Assembly (NCBI GenBank): GCA_030685025.1
Contig: JAUXWC010000205.1
Location: 62,001 to 126,000, forward strand
Length of the DNA: 64,000 nucleotides
Source: Rhodoferax sp.
GTDB taxonomy: Bacteria > Pseudomonadota > Gammaproteobacteria > Burkholderiales > Burkholderiaceae_C
Reading direction: 5' to 3'
How positions within the stretch are numbered: the stretch's first letter is position 1; every line of letters starts with the position of its first letter. The translations under genes were made by a program, and so were the position numbers. This document shows, piece by piece, positions 1 through 10,718 of this stretch. The notes beneath the pieces were generated by a model, which searched no databases, had not been told where the DNA came from, and saw nothing but the letters and a program-made list of their open reading frames with translations.

Positions 1-1110
1 GGGCATGGGGGGCAACCTCAAACCCGCAGCTCCCTGGTGCTGAAGGTGAATGACGTACTCGCTGGCGTCGGCGTTGAAGCCACCGTAGCCATTGAAGAAC
101 TGAAGCGGCGGCGGTGCCAGAGCAGGGACGCTTGGGGGCGTGTCAAGAACGGTGGCGATTGGCTGGGGTCCATGATGGGTTGGGGCCATGCCCAAACCGT
201 CGCTCAGCGTTTGCCAGGCTTTGCTTTGGGGTTCCACCTGCGCGTTGCCAGCGCTAGTATCGCGCTGGCTGGCGTGTGTCAAGACGGTGTCCACGTCGAA
301 CGTGGACCAGGTGGTGGCGGCTCGCAACAACTCGTCTCGATCAGGCGCAACGCCGAGCGCAAAACACAAGGTTTGGCGTTCTCCCGGCTCCAAAGTGACG
401 ATGGTGCGCAGGGCGAGCGCCGGGTCCAGCACGCTGCCCGTGCTGCAGCTCAGCGCTGCGGGGCCAGCGAGGGCGGCCGGGTTGCCGCAATCGCGCCCCC
501 GGCCAATGAAGCGCGCGCGGTCGGTTTCCCATTCGGTGACCGTTCGGTCGCCCAGTAGTGCCATGGCAAGGCAAGGGTGACTCTCCGCGTTGGCGCGCGC
601 TCGACGCTTGGCCAGCAGAAGCTTGGATGCCGCATACCACTCGGTCTGCACAAAGAGCTTCGAGAATGCAGGATGCCCCTGGTGCGCGGCCGGTTCGTTG
701 AGCACCACTTCGACATAGCTGGTGATCTCGATGCGCCGTGTGTGGCCGGTTTCGTTGCCGAGACTGATTTGGCGCAGTTCCAGCGGTGTTACGGAGTCGA
801 GCCCAATGTCGAGGTGGGATGAGACGCCGTGGTGCTTGCGGCGAATGATGGCGACCGCACCGTGTGTTGCGATGCGTCCGACGGTCTGTCCGGCCATTGG
901 GGCCCCGGAGGCGGTCCAGACGCTGCCGTCATCCAGATCGCGGAGGTAGAGGTACCAAGCGCCGTTGTCGTCTGGACTGTCCGCGTTCCAGGCACTCAGC
1001 AAGTAATCCTGGTAAGTGGAAAAGCCACTTCCCCGCTCGTTGACATAGACACAGAAGTCGCCGTTGCTGAGCACGACTGGGTTGGGGCGGGGTGTTGCAG
1101 GGGTCGTCAC
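1..1110 (-). CDS. GH94-family glycoside phosphorylase-like protein (partial, 3' end outside window)
   Basis: The frame is open from a GTG at 1110 to the window edge (370 codons), so the C-terminus is missing. The visible part resembles the N-terminal beta-sandwich of GH94 proteins (1,2-beta-oligoglucan phosphorylases and the C-terminal half of cyclic beta-1,2-glucan synthases): an early NPVVLSNGDFCVYVN segment, the TEWYAASKLLLAKRR and LGDRTVTEWETDR stretches, then FFNGYGGFNADASEYVI near residue 335, where the catalytic region normally begins. The start is uncertain: a TGA lies 14 codons upstream and no good ribosome site is seen. An ATG at 1192 is in another frame. The gene follows the GH1 beta-glucosidase by about 90 bases, which fits an oligoglucan-degrading operon. 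Family assignment is fairly sure; substrate is inference. Confidence 0.75.
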   Translation of the reverse strand, partial: MTTPATPRPNPVVLSNGDFCVYVNERGSGFSTYQDYLLSAWNADSPDDNGAWYLYLRDLDDGSVWTASGAPMAGQTVGRIATHGAVAIIRRKHHGVSSHLDIGLDSVTPLELRQISLGNETGHTRRIEITSYVEVVLNEPAAHQGHPAFSKLFVQTEWYAASKLLLAKRRARANAESHPCLAMALLGDRTVTEWETDRARFIGRGRDCGNPAALAGPAALSCSTGSVLDPALALRTIVTLEPGERQTLCFALGVAPDRDELLRAATTWSTFDVDTVLTHASQRDTSAGNAQVEPQSKAWQTLSDGLGMAPTHHGPQPIATVLDTPPSVPALAPPPLQFFNGYGGFNADASEYVIHLQHQGAAGLRLPPMP

Positions 1111-1201
1111 GAGGATAGTTGTGCGGTGCGGGGTAGTGGGCCGAATGGGTCAAGCGATGCCCGGACACGGGCCCTCGCCAAAGCTTTTTCATCGTTCTGA
1201 T

Positions 1202-2563
1202 TCACGCTGTAGGCTCATCCAGCACACACCCACCCGACTTAATGACGCGTGCGTAATAGCGTGCGCTGTCCTTGGGTGTTCGCGTCTGGGTCTCAAAGTC
1301 CACATGGACCAGGCCAAAGCGTTTAGAGAACCCGTGGGACCACTCCAGGTTGTCCAATAGCGACCACGCGAAATAGCCGCGGACATCGACACCTTGGTTC
1401 AACGCGTGGTGAATGGCTTTTAGGTGCGACTGAAGATAGCGCACTCGCAAGGGATCGTTAACCTGGCCAGCTTCGGCCACCGGCGGGTCATAAAACGCCG
1501 AACCGTTTTCGGTCACGTACAGCGGCAAGTCGCCGTACCGGTTTTTCAACCAGAGCAGGGTGTCGGTCAGGCCCTGCGGGTAGACCTCCCAGCCGGTTTC
1601 GGTGATGGTGGCGCGCGATTGTTTGACGGCTGAGGCCCGCACCGGCCACGTCTGGTCGTCGTGCCGGTTGACGCTACGGGTGTAGTAGTTCAGGCCAAGG
1701 AAGTCGATCGGTTGGTGGATCAGGTCGAGGTCGGTCCGTGGCCATTGCGGCCAGGCCTTGCCAAAGATGTCCGCCATCTCGTCTGGGTATCGGCCCAGGA
1801 GCGCCGCGTCGAGGTACTGGCGGTTCATGTAGGCGTCGGCGCGTTGCGTGGCGGCCAAATCCGCTGGCGATTGCGAGGCGGGGTGCTTGGGCTCGATGTT
1901 GACCACCAGCCCGATCTGATGCTGCCCGATCGCGCGGTAGGCCTGTACCGCGGCGCCATGGGCGCGCAACAGGTTGTGGCTGGCAATCGGCGCCTCATAC
2001 AGATTGCGGTGGCCCGGCGCCAAGGTGCCGTGCAGGTAGCCACCGTCCGTCACCACCCAGGGCTCGTTCAGGGTGGACCACGTCGGAACCCGGTCGTCGA
2101 GTTTGCGAAACATCAAACTGGCGTAGTCGGCAAACCAGTTGGCGATGTCGCGGTTGAGCCAGCCGCCCCGGTCATCCAGCGCGGCTGGAAGGTCCCAATG
2201 GAACAACGTGGGCATGGGTTGGATGCCGTGCGACAGCAGGCAATCGACCAGGCGCTCATAAAAGTCCAGCCCCTTGGAGTTGACCTGTCCGGTGCCGTCC
2301 GGCAGAACACGTCCCCAGGCAATGCTGAAGCGGTAGGCGCGTAGCCCCAGCTCACGCATCAGAGCGATATCGGATTCGAAGCGCCGGTAATGGTCACAGG
2401 CCAGGTCGCCGTTGTCGCCATTGGCCATGGTGCCTGGTGTATGAGCAAAGCGTTGCCAGATGCTCGGTCCGGCGCCGTCGGCCGTCGGGGAGCCCTCGAT
2501 CTGGTAGGCGGACGTGGCGCTGCCCCACAAAAAGTTATCGGGAAACTGGTATGGCACGGTCAT
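1202..2563 (-). CDS. GH1 beta-glucosidase
   Basis: A 453-residue protein of normal GH1 length that hydrolyses terminal beta-glucosides, probably in the cytoplasm since no signal peptide is seen. The N-terminus FPDNFLWGSATSAYQIEG is typical. The acid/base glutamate is E167 in STLNEPW and the nucleophile is E352 in YVTENGSAF. The ATG at 2563 was chosen because homology begins at MTVPYQFP; the frame extends 30 codons further upstream, but that part reads through an operator-like palindrome and looks non-coding. It is probably cotranscribed with the downstream GH94 gene, and the pair would turn imported beta-glucan oligosaccharides into glucose and glucose-1-phosphate. A LacI-type operator lies about 35 bases upstream of the start. 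Confidence 0.9.
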   Translation of the reverse strand: MTVPYQFPDNFLWGSATSAYQIEGSPTADGAGPSIWQRFAHTPGTMANGDNGDLACDHYRRFESDIALMRELGLRAYRFSIAWGRVLPDGTGQVNSKGLDFYERLVDCLLSHGIQPMPTLFHWDLPAALDDRGGWLNRDIANWFADYASLMFRKLDDRVPTWSTLNEPWVVTDGGYLHGTLAPGHRNLYEAPIASHNLLRAHGAAVQAYRAIGQHQIGLVVNIEPKHPASQSPADLAATQRADAYMNRQYLDAALLGRYPDEMADIFGKAWPQWPRTDLDLIHQPIDFLGLNYYTRSVNRHDDQTWPVRASAVKQSRATITETGWEVYPQGLTDTLLWLKNRYGDLPLYVTENGSAFYDPPVAEAGQVNDPLRVRYLQSHLKAIHHALNQGVDVRGYFAWSLLDNLEWSHGFSKRFGLVHVDFETQTRTPKDSARYYARVIKSGGCVLDEPTA

Positions 2564-2595
2564 CTTGGCTTGGTTTTCGACGCTTAGATCGAAAA

Positions 2596-2609
2596 TGTAA
2601 ACGTTATCA
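2596..2609. promoter_or_regulatory. Candidate LacI-family operator upstream of the beta-glucosidase
   Basis: TGTAAACGTTATCA is a near-perfect palindrome with a central CG and fits the LacI/CcpA-type pattern TGWNANCGNTNWCA on the minus strand. It lies 33 bases upstream of the GH1 start. Sugar-responsive LacI regulators bind such sites, so sugar-controlled repression of the glucosidase/GH94 operon is a reasonable inference. No lacI-type gene is present in the window. Confidence 0.55.
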
Positions 2610-2842
2610 TTGAAGGATAACAGATGAAGCCACGGCGTGCCTGCACGAGTCACCGAAAGTTGAGGGTGGGTGAAGAGGGGTCGGAGAAGTCGACCTCAGC
2701 GAAGCGCTACAGCGGCAGGTCGAGCACCAAGCGGCCGAGACGGCCTGCACATGGGCCCAGGTCAGTGCGCAGGCTCCATGGCGCCGGGTCGATGCCCGCT
2801 TATTGCCATTTCCCCAAGTGATGACGTTCAGGTTGCACCTGT

Positions 2843-2998
2843 TTCAAGCGGGTTGGCGGGATCAGGCCGAAGTGGCGCTACGCGCTGCGGCTGTCCCCCG
2901 GCCCGCTGCCTCGTCCTTGATGCCGCCGCACGCAGCGCCCCATCGCCCTGATCTTGTGGGCGGGGTTGGTATCCCATCAGGGCAGCTTCACCGTTTAC
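2843..2998 (-). repeat. Dispersed intergenic repeat, copy 1
   Basis: The reverse complement of this stretch matches 51567-51724 over roughly 155 bases with many substitutions. The shared core runs from the GATCAGGGCGATGGGGCGCTG block to the ACAGCCGCAGCGCG block. The rest of the gap 2610-3040 holds no convincing gene; short open frames here show no recognisable protein similarity. Confidence 0.6.
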
Positions 2999-3040
2999 CC
3001 GCGGCTCCCACGGGACGGGACTTTGGTTCTTGGGTGTGCG

Positions 3041-3439
3041 CTACAAGGGCCGCTCAATCAATTCGATCTTGTAACCATCGGGATCCGTTACGAATGCAAT
3101 CACCGTGCTGCCGCCCTTGACGGCGCCGGGTTCGCGGGTGATCTGGCCGCCATACAGGGTCGCCTTGGTCCGAATCCCTTCGCAGGCGGCATTGACGTCC
3201 GGCACGCCCAGGGCCAGATGACCAAAGGCGGTGCCGAGCTCGTAGGCGTCGACACCGTGGTTGTAGGTCAGTTCAATCTCGGCGTGCTCCGGGTTGTCGC
3301 CAAAACCGACGAAAGCCAGTGAGTACTTTTGCTCAGGTCGCTCGGTGGTGCGCAGCAATTTCATGCCCAGCACGTGGGTATAGAAGTCAATCGAACGTTG
3401 AAGGTTGCCAACGCGCAGCATGGTGTGCAGGAATCTCAT
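3041..3439 (-). CDS. gloA: Lactoylglutathione lyase (glyoxalase I)
   Basis: A 132-residue protein of standard bacterial GloA length. It isomerises the hemithioacetal of methylglyoxal and glutathione to S-lactoylglutathione. The metal ligands of the Ni-type enzyme are in place: H5, E56 (AEIELTYN), H74 (FGHLAL) and the C-terminal glutamate E126 (GYKIELIE). The start [10 protein letters not shown] is the family's usual N-terminus. It stands alone, divergent from the cupin gene. Confidence 0.95.
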   Translation of the reverse strand: MRFLHTMLRVGNLQRSIDFYTHVLGMKLLRTTERPEQKYSLAFVGFGDNPEHAEIELTYNHGVDAYELGTAFGHLALGVPDVNAACEGIRTKATLYGGQITREPGAVKGGSTVIAFVTDPDGYKIELIERPL

Positions 3440-3547
3440 GCCTCAGATTGTGCGGGAAGTCCGAAAACCAGGCAGGTGGTGGTGGCGTGCGCGTACACCG
3501 TGCCGTCGGGCTGGGGATAATCGATGGCATTGTTCACCGGAGCGCCT

Positions 3548-3931
3548 ATGTCGCATTTCACCAAAGTTGTCCTCTTCACCGATGTGGACGGGCGCGCCAA
3601 GTTCCGGGAAGAGTCGATTGCCTTGGCGCGGGGCACGCCGCAGGCCCGGCTCACGGCACTGTTTGCCTCGGGCGGCTACCAGTTGCGCCAGAGTCCGGTG
3701 GGGTTCCGAAGTCATTTCCACTGCACCACGACGCCGCAATGGGTGTTCATTCTTGGTGGTCAGATGGAGATCGGGTTACAGGATGGAAGTTCGCGCGTGT
3801 TCGCGCCGGGCCAGCATTTTTACTCGATCGACCTGTTGCCGCAAGGCGCCCTCTTTGATCCGGCGGTGCATGGGCACTGGAGTCGACAACTGGGCGACGA
3901 GCCCCTGAGCACATTGTTCCTGCGAGGTTGA
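3548..3931 (+). CDS. Cupin-fold protein of unknown function
   Basis: A 127-residue protein. The segment FRSHFHCTTTPQWVFILGGQMEIGLQDGS, followed by FAPGQHFYSIDLLP, reads as the two cupin motifs, with HFH as possible metal ligands. The start at 3548 is favoured over an in-frame ATG at 3524 because GGAG lies five bases upstream. It diverges from gloA and is followed by the GGDEF gene. Substrate unknown. Confidence 0.7.
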   Translation: MSHFTKVVLFTDVDGRAKFREESIALARGTPQARLTALFASGGYQLRQSPVGFRSHFHCTTTPQWVFILGGQMEIGLQDGSSRVFAPGQHFYSIDLLPQGALFDPAVHGHWSRQLGDEPLSTLFLRG

Positions 3932-3996
3932 CGGTGTTGGGCTGGCAGACCCGGTTTGCCTGCGGTACGATCAAGCCTGTCCCGTGGGTGTGATCC

Positions 3997-5661
3997 GTGG
4001 CTGATAACGATTTTTCAACGCTGTTCAACTTGTTGCCCATTGGCGCTTACCGCTCCAGCCCGGACGGCCGCCAACTGCGTGCCAATCCAGCCTTGGTTCG
4101 ACTTGATGGGTACGACACCGAGGCCGAGTTATTGGCGGCGACCCGGGATCTTTCCCGGGAGTGGTACGTGGACCCGACCCGGCGCGAGCAATTCAAGGCG
4201 TTGCTCGATAGATACGGGCAGGTGCGGGATTTCGTGTCTGAGGTCTACCGGCACAAAACCCGTGAACGAATCTGGGTGCGGGTGCATGCGCACGTTGTGC
4301 GCGATGCGACGGGCGCGGTGCTTTATTACGAAGGCACGGTGGAAGACGTTACCAAGCAGCGGCGCGCGCAACTTGAGACGCAAGCCAACGAGCGGCGCTT
4401 TCGCGCGCTGACCGAGAAGGCGCCTTTGTTGACCGTGATTTGCGGACCAGACGGCGAACTGAGTTATGTCAGTCCGGCCTCGCGTCTGGTTCTGGGCCTC
4501 GGTGACGAAGCCATGGTCGGACGCAGCATCTTTGAGTGGATCCATCCCGAGGACGTGGCGCACGCAAGGGCCGAGCACGCCCGGGTGCTGGCGTTTGCGA
4601 ACAGTGGTCAGGAGTCGATCCATCGTTTCGCCCACGCCGATGGTGACTGGCGCTATCTGGCCGCGGTGGCCAGCAATTGCCTGGCGGATGAGGCGGTGCA
4701 CGGCGTGGTGGTGCATTTTCGGGATGTCACCGAGGCACAAATAGCCAAGCAGAAGTCGATTGAGAGCGAGGCACGCTTTCGCAGTCTGACCGAGCTATCG
4801 TCGGATTGGTACTGGGAGCTCGACGACCAGTTTCGCATTGTGCGGATGGAGACTGGGGAGCGAAGCTTCAATTCTGTCTTGAAGGCCTCGCCGATTGGCA
4901 AGACGCGACAGGAAGTCGCCGGCGTGCCGGCGGATGACCCGGTCTGGGCAGCACACCAGGCCGTGCTGGAGTCCCACCAGCCGTTTCATGACTTTGAGAC
5001 CCAGCGCATCGCGCCTGACGGCAGTGTTTATTGGCATGCCGTCAGCGGCACGCCGATGTTCGACAGTCAAGGGGGCTTTCGGGGCTACTGCGGTGTCGGG
5101 CGGGATGTAACCGACCGGATGCGTGCACAAGAGGCGATTCGTCAGTTGGCGTTTCACGACGTATTGACCGGCCTGCCGAATCGGCGTCTGCTGATGGATC
5201 GCATTCAACAAGCACTGGTGGCGAGTGCGCGCAGTCAACAGACGGGGGTGCTGCTGTTTCTCGACTTGGACAACTTCAAGACCTTGAACGATGCCTTTGG
5301 TCACGACGTCGGTGACGCCTTGCTGCAGCAAGTGGCCGCGCGCCTACGAGCCTGCGTGCGTGCCACGGATACCGTTGCACGCCTGGGCGGTGACGAGTTC
5401 GTGGTATTGCTGGAAGACGAGGGCGACACGCCGCAAGCGGCCACGGTTCAGGCTGGCCGAATCGGGCTCAAGATCCTGCAGTCGCTGCGTGAGCCCTACG
5501 ATATCGGACCCTGCCGACACCAGTGCAGTATCAGTGTCGGGGCGGTGGTGTTGGATGATCCGTCGCACAGCCCGCACGACTACCTGCGACGGGCCGATCT
5601 GGCCATGTACCAAGCCAAAGCGTCGGGACGCAATACCTTGTGCTTCTATACCGAGGGCTGA
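3997..5661 (+). CDS. PAS-PAS-PAS-GGDEF diguanylate cyclase
   Basis: A 554-residue protein without membrane segments. Three PAS sensor domains (about residues 5-120, 130-250 and 260-375) precede one GGDEF domain. The active-site motif GGDEF is intact at residues 464-468, and the inhibitory I-site RATD at 455-458 has the correct five-residue spacing, so an active, feedback-inhibited cyclic-di-GMP synthase is predicted. No EAL domain follows. The start is a GTG (GTG-GCT-GAT). The first PAS domain begins almost at residue 1, so this is probably a soluble sensor; the ligand is unknown. Confidence 0.92.
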   Translation: MADNDFSTLFNLLPIGAYRSSPDGRQLRANPALVRLDGYDTEAELLAATRDLSREWYVDPTRREQFKALLDRYGQVRDFVSEVYRHKTRERIWVRVHAHVVRDATGAVLYYEGTVEDVTKQRRAQLETQANERRFRALTEKAPLLTVICGPDGELSYVSPASRLVLGLGDEAMVGRSIFEWIHPEDVAHARAEHARVLAFANSGQESIHRFAHADGDWRYLAAVASNCLADEAVHGVVVHFRDVTEAQIAKQKSIESEARFRSLTELSSDWYWELDDQFRIVRMETGERSFNSVLKASPIGKTRQEVAGVPADDPVWAAHQAVLESHQPFHDFETQRIAPDGSVYWHAVSGTPMFDSQGGFRGYCGVGRDVTDRMRAQEAIRQLAFHDVLTGLPNRRLLMDRIQQALVASARSQQTGVLLFLDLDNFKTLNDAFGHDVGDALLQQVAARLRACVRATDTVARLGGDEFVVLLEDEGDTPQAATVQAGRIGLKILQSLREPYDIGPCRHQCSISVGAVVLDDPSHSPHDYLRRADLAMYQAKASGRNTLCFYTEG

Positions 5662-6266
5662 GTCCGCCAGGGTGTTCAAGCCACTAACGCACGGACTGCA
5701 GTTCGGCCGAGCGAAGCACGTGTACGCCGCTTGCGGATCGCTTGACGCCGGACACCAGTGCGCGGGCCACCTGGGCCGCCGCGATGGCTCGGTAGTCGGC
5801 TGGGATCAGTGGTTTGAGCAGCGCCATCGCCAGCAGGCCCAATTTCTCGGCCGGGCGGGCGGCTTGGGCCAGTTCCGAGCGTTTACCGTCCAGCATTGAA
5901 GGCCGCGCCACTACCAGTGAGGAGTAGCCAAGCTTGGCAACGGCGTCCTCCATCTCGCCTTTGACCCGGTTGTAGAACACCAGGGAGTTGGCGTCCGCGC
6001 CCATGGCGCTGACCACCCCCAACCGTGTTGCCCCAATGTCCCTGGCCGCGCGCGCCACGGCGACGACGGCATCGAGGTCAACCGCGCGGAAAGCGGCTTG
6101 GCTGCCAGCAGTTTTGATGGTCGTGCCCAGCGCGATAAAGACATCATCCACATGGCTGATGCCGGGTAGCGTGGTCAAGGTGCCAAGGTCGGCGACGTGG
6201 TTGGTCAGTTTGGCGTGCTGAATCGGCGCCGGTCGGCGCCCCACACAGTGAACCGCGCAATACCGC

Positions 6267-7979
<1,713 letters not shown>

Positions 7980-8349
7980 GAGTAGTGGCGCCCATCCAGG
8001 GCACTGGGACATCGGCCCGTCTTGAGGCGCAAGCGACAAGTCAGTCAAAGGCAGATGGGGTACAAGAAGCGAAACCGTTGCGCGAGGCACGGTTTCCAGC
8101 AAGGTGCTGAAGTCACGGGCAACTGAAGCGCCGCGAACCTGTGGATTGTCGCACGAATCGGAAAATGCGTGGTGCCTTGGCGGCAGTGCGTTAACCGCGC
8201 TACTGGCGGGAACTCGCAACAAGATGTTAAAAAGGGCTTTGCAGACCCCCATACTGCTGGGAGAATGACACCGGTCATGCGGGGGGCGCACGGTCCGGTG
8301 CGGCGGTGGCCCCAGTGTGGGCGGCGACGGTCAATCGTGAAGGGACTGG
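7980..8349. other. 370-base intergenic region between rhlE and the first DUF1631 gene
   Basis: This gap separates two divergent genes and should hold both promoters and the rhlE leader. No protein similarity is recognised on either strand, and no clear -35/-10 pair or terminator stands out. A long leader would fit the post-transcriptional control known for some RNA helicase genes, but nothing here proves it. Confidence 0.4.
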
Positions 8350-10554
8350 ATGAAGAATTTTGTGCTGCGGCGTATAGGTGTAGCCGATGGAGGGTCATCG
8401 GTGCGGCCGACCCTGAACGCGTGCATTGAGGTGGTGTTGGAACAGTCGGATCTGCTGATCAACGGCGTGCTCGACGGGCTGGCCGCATCGACTGCTCGAA
8501 TCGCAAGCAAGGGTTCGGTTGTTGAACAGCCATCCTGGCTCAAACTCGCGATAGGTGATCTTTGCCGACAGGCGCCCGCCATTCGCAGCACGTTCGCCGC
8601 GCACTTGCGCGGCGCAGTCTACAACAGCGCGGCCCGTGACTCGGCCGAGCAACCACTGGTCACCTTCGAGGATCTGCAGATTCTCGACAGTAGGGAGATC
8701 GACGCCAACATCGAGTTTGCCCTGGCGCAGCAAGAGGTTCTTCGCAGTGTTGAAGATGTGCTGCCCGGCCTCAACGCACTGGTCAGCAGCCTGCTGGGCT
8801 GGATCACCGTGCAGGCACACCTCAACCCGCTACGGCCCGAGGCTTTCGTGAGGGCATTGCAGGCCTGCTTGCAGGCGCATGTTGCGCAAGAACGAGAGCG
8901 TACCGCGCTGATCACGCCTGCGGCGGGTTTGATGGGCGTGGGGCTGCGCCAGCTTTACAAGGAGATTGGTGACTGGCTGCGTTCGCAGGGGGTCGAGCCC
9001 GCCACGCCAGTGGGTATGCCGATTGCAGGCCTGGGCGCGGGCAAGGGCAAAGGTGCCGAGAGTTCCGTGGCGCGCACGCTGCTAACCCTCGATCGGCTGC
9101 GCAAGTTGCTGTCGGGCGAACTGAACACCGCATTCACCGGCGCCGGGACGCAGGACTTCCTGCATACCGTGCCGGCGTCCTTTGTCGCGATGGAAGACCT
9201 GCAGTTGGTCGGCCCGATGATGAAGCGCCTGGCACAGCGCGCCAGTTCGCCCGAAGCACAGGCCGGCAGCTTGGCCGGTGTGTCGGCGCAGCACAGCCAG
9301 GTGACGCGTGAGCCGACCCAAAGCAAGCAACTGGGCAAGCAGCTTGGCGAGGAGGTCATTCGCATGATGCTCGACAACCTCGGGCGAGACGAGCGTCTGC
9401 TGCCGCAGGTGCGTGACTTGCTGCAGTCGCTGGAGCCGGTGCTGATGAAGCTGTCGCAGGTCGACCCGCGTTTCTTCAGCGAGCGCCAGCATCCCGCGCG
9501 GATGTTCCTAGATCGTCTGACGCACCGCAGCCTGGCCTATTCGACCGTGCACGAAGAAGGGTTTCAGAAGTTCCTGAAGGCGGCCACGCAGGCGGTTGGG
9601 GTGTTGGGCAGGGGTGATGGCGACGCGGCTGCATTTGCCTACGTCCTGAAGAAGCTCGAAAACGGCTGGAAACGCGACGACGCCACGCAACACCAGCGCC
9701 AGGAGGAAGCCGCCAGAGCCCTGCTGCATGCGGAGCAGCGCAATCTGTTGGCGCAACGCCTGGCGGAGGACTTCCATCAGCGTCAAGAGCACAAGGATAT
9801 CCCGGAACTGGTCAGCGGGTTCTTGCGTGGGCCGTGGGCCCAGGTGGTGGCCGAGTCGCAGTTGCGCTGTGTCGATGGCACGTCGGATCCCGACGGTTAC
9901 CTTGCCATGGTCGATGACCTGCTCTGGAGTGTGCAGGCGCGTCTGACACGGCGTCACCGTAACCGTCTGGTGGACATGGTGCCCGGTTTGCTGGTCAAGC
10001 TGCGTCAGGGGTTGCAGCTCATTGACTATCCGGCAGAGCGTATCCCGGTGTTCTTTGACGCGCTGATCTCATTGCACGAGAAGGCGTTTGAGGGTCCGCG
10101 ACAGGGCGCGCAGGCGCTGGCGGCGGACGATCTGCACCAGGCGCCAGATGCGAGTGAGTTCTGGGTGGGTGACCACGAGGCCGGCGAGTCAGGCTACCTC
10201 GAGGACGATGCCGACATGGGTGTCGAACATGCGGCGCAGGAGGCCAGTCGCGAGTCGGGACCGCCGCGGCCCTGGACAGCGGGCGACCTGGTCGCCGGTT
10301 CATGGGTCGAGTTGCTGGTTGGTGGTGTCTGGCTGCGTGCGCAGTTGACGTGGGCCAGTCCGCACAAAACGCTCTTCATGTTTGTGTCACAAGGCGGCTT
10401 GGCACATTCCATGTCGCGCCGGACCATGGATCGCTTGCGCATGCGAGGCTCGATCCGGGTGGTGTCCGACGGGCGCCTGATTGACAACGCGCTCGACGGC
10501 GTGGCCCAAAGCGCCCTGCAAAACGACCTGACGCAGGTTGATCCGGCGCCCTGA
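8350..10554 (+). CDS. DUF1631 family protein, copy A
   Basis: A 734-residue cytoplasmic protein of the DUF1631 family, which is found mainly in beta-/gamma-proteobacteria. Family signatures shared with copy B: NPLRPEAFVRALQACL near residue 160, VDPRFFSERQHPARMFL near 375, and a C-terminal block WVELLVGGVWLRAQLTWASP...SMSRRTMDRL. That last block resembles a PilZ-like beta-barrel ending in an arginine pair; this is inference from pattern only. An ATG at 8350 gives the longest frame; a GTG at 8401 is an alternative. ettA and the second copy follow on the same strand. Function unknown. Confidence 0.8.
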   Translation: MKNFVLRRIGVADGGSSVRPTLNACIEVVLEQSDLLINGVLDGLAASTARIASKGSVVEQPSWLKLAIGDLCRQAPAIRSTFAAHLRGAVYNSAARDSAEQPLVTFEDLQILDSREIDANIEFALAQQEVLRSVEDVLPGLNALVSSLLGWITVQAHLNPLRPEAFVRALQACLQAHVAQERERTALITPAAGLMGVGLRQLYKEIGDWLRSQGVEPATPVGMPIAGLGAGKGKGAESSVARTLLTLDRLRKLLSGELNTAFTGAGTQDFLHTVPASFVAMEDLQLVGPMMKRLAQRASSPEAQAGSLAGVSAQHSQVTREPTQSKQLGKQLGEEVIRMMLDNLGRDERLLPQVRDLLQSLEPVLMKLSQVDPRFFSERQHPARMFLDRLTHRSLAYSTVHEEGFQKFLKAATQAVGVLGRGDGDAAAFAYVLKKLENGWKRDDATQHQRQEEAARALLHAEQRNLLAQRLAEDFHQRQEHKDIPELVSGFLRGPWAQVVAESQLRCVDGTSDPDGYLAMVDDLLWSVQARLTRRHRNRLVDMVPGLLVKLRQGLQLIDYPAERIPVFFDALISLHEKAFEGPRQGAQALAADDLHQAPDASEFWVGDHEAGESGYLEDDADMGVEHAAQEASRESGPPRPWTAGDLVAGSWVELLVGGVWLRAQLTWASPHKTLFMFVSQGGLAHSMSRRTMDRLRMRGSIRVVSDGRLIDNALDGVAQSALQNDLTQVDPAP

Positions 10555-10718
10555 CCTGAGGTGCAGCGGGACGCACCGCAGTGAGGTGAGGCGCGTTGGC
10601 ATTGCGCTCGACTGACCGCCGGATGGCCGCTTGGCGCGGCGTTCCCGTCGCCGGTATCGGCCCGTGCGTCGATAATGTCGCCTTTCTCGTTCTCTTCTCT
10701 AATCATCGCAAGACTCCA

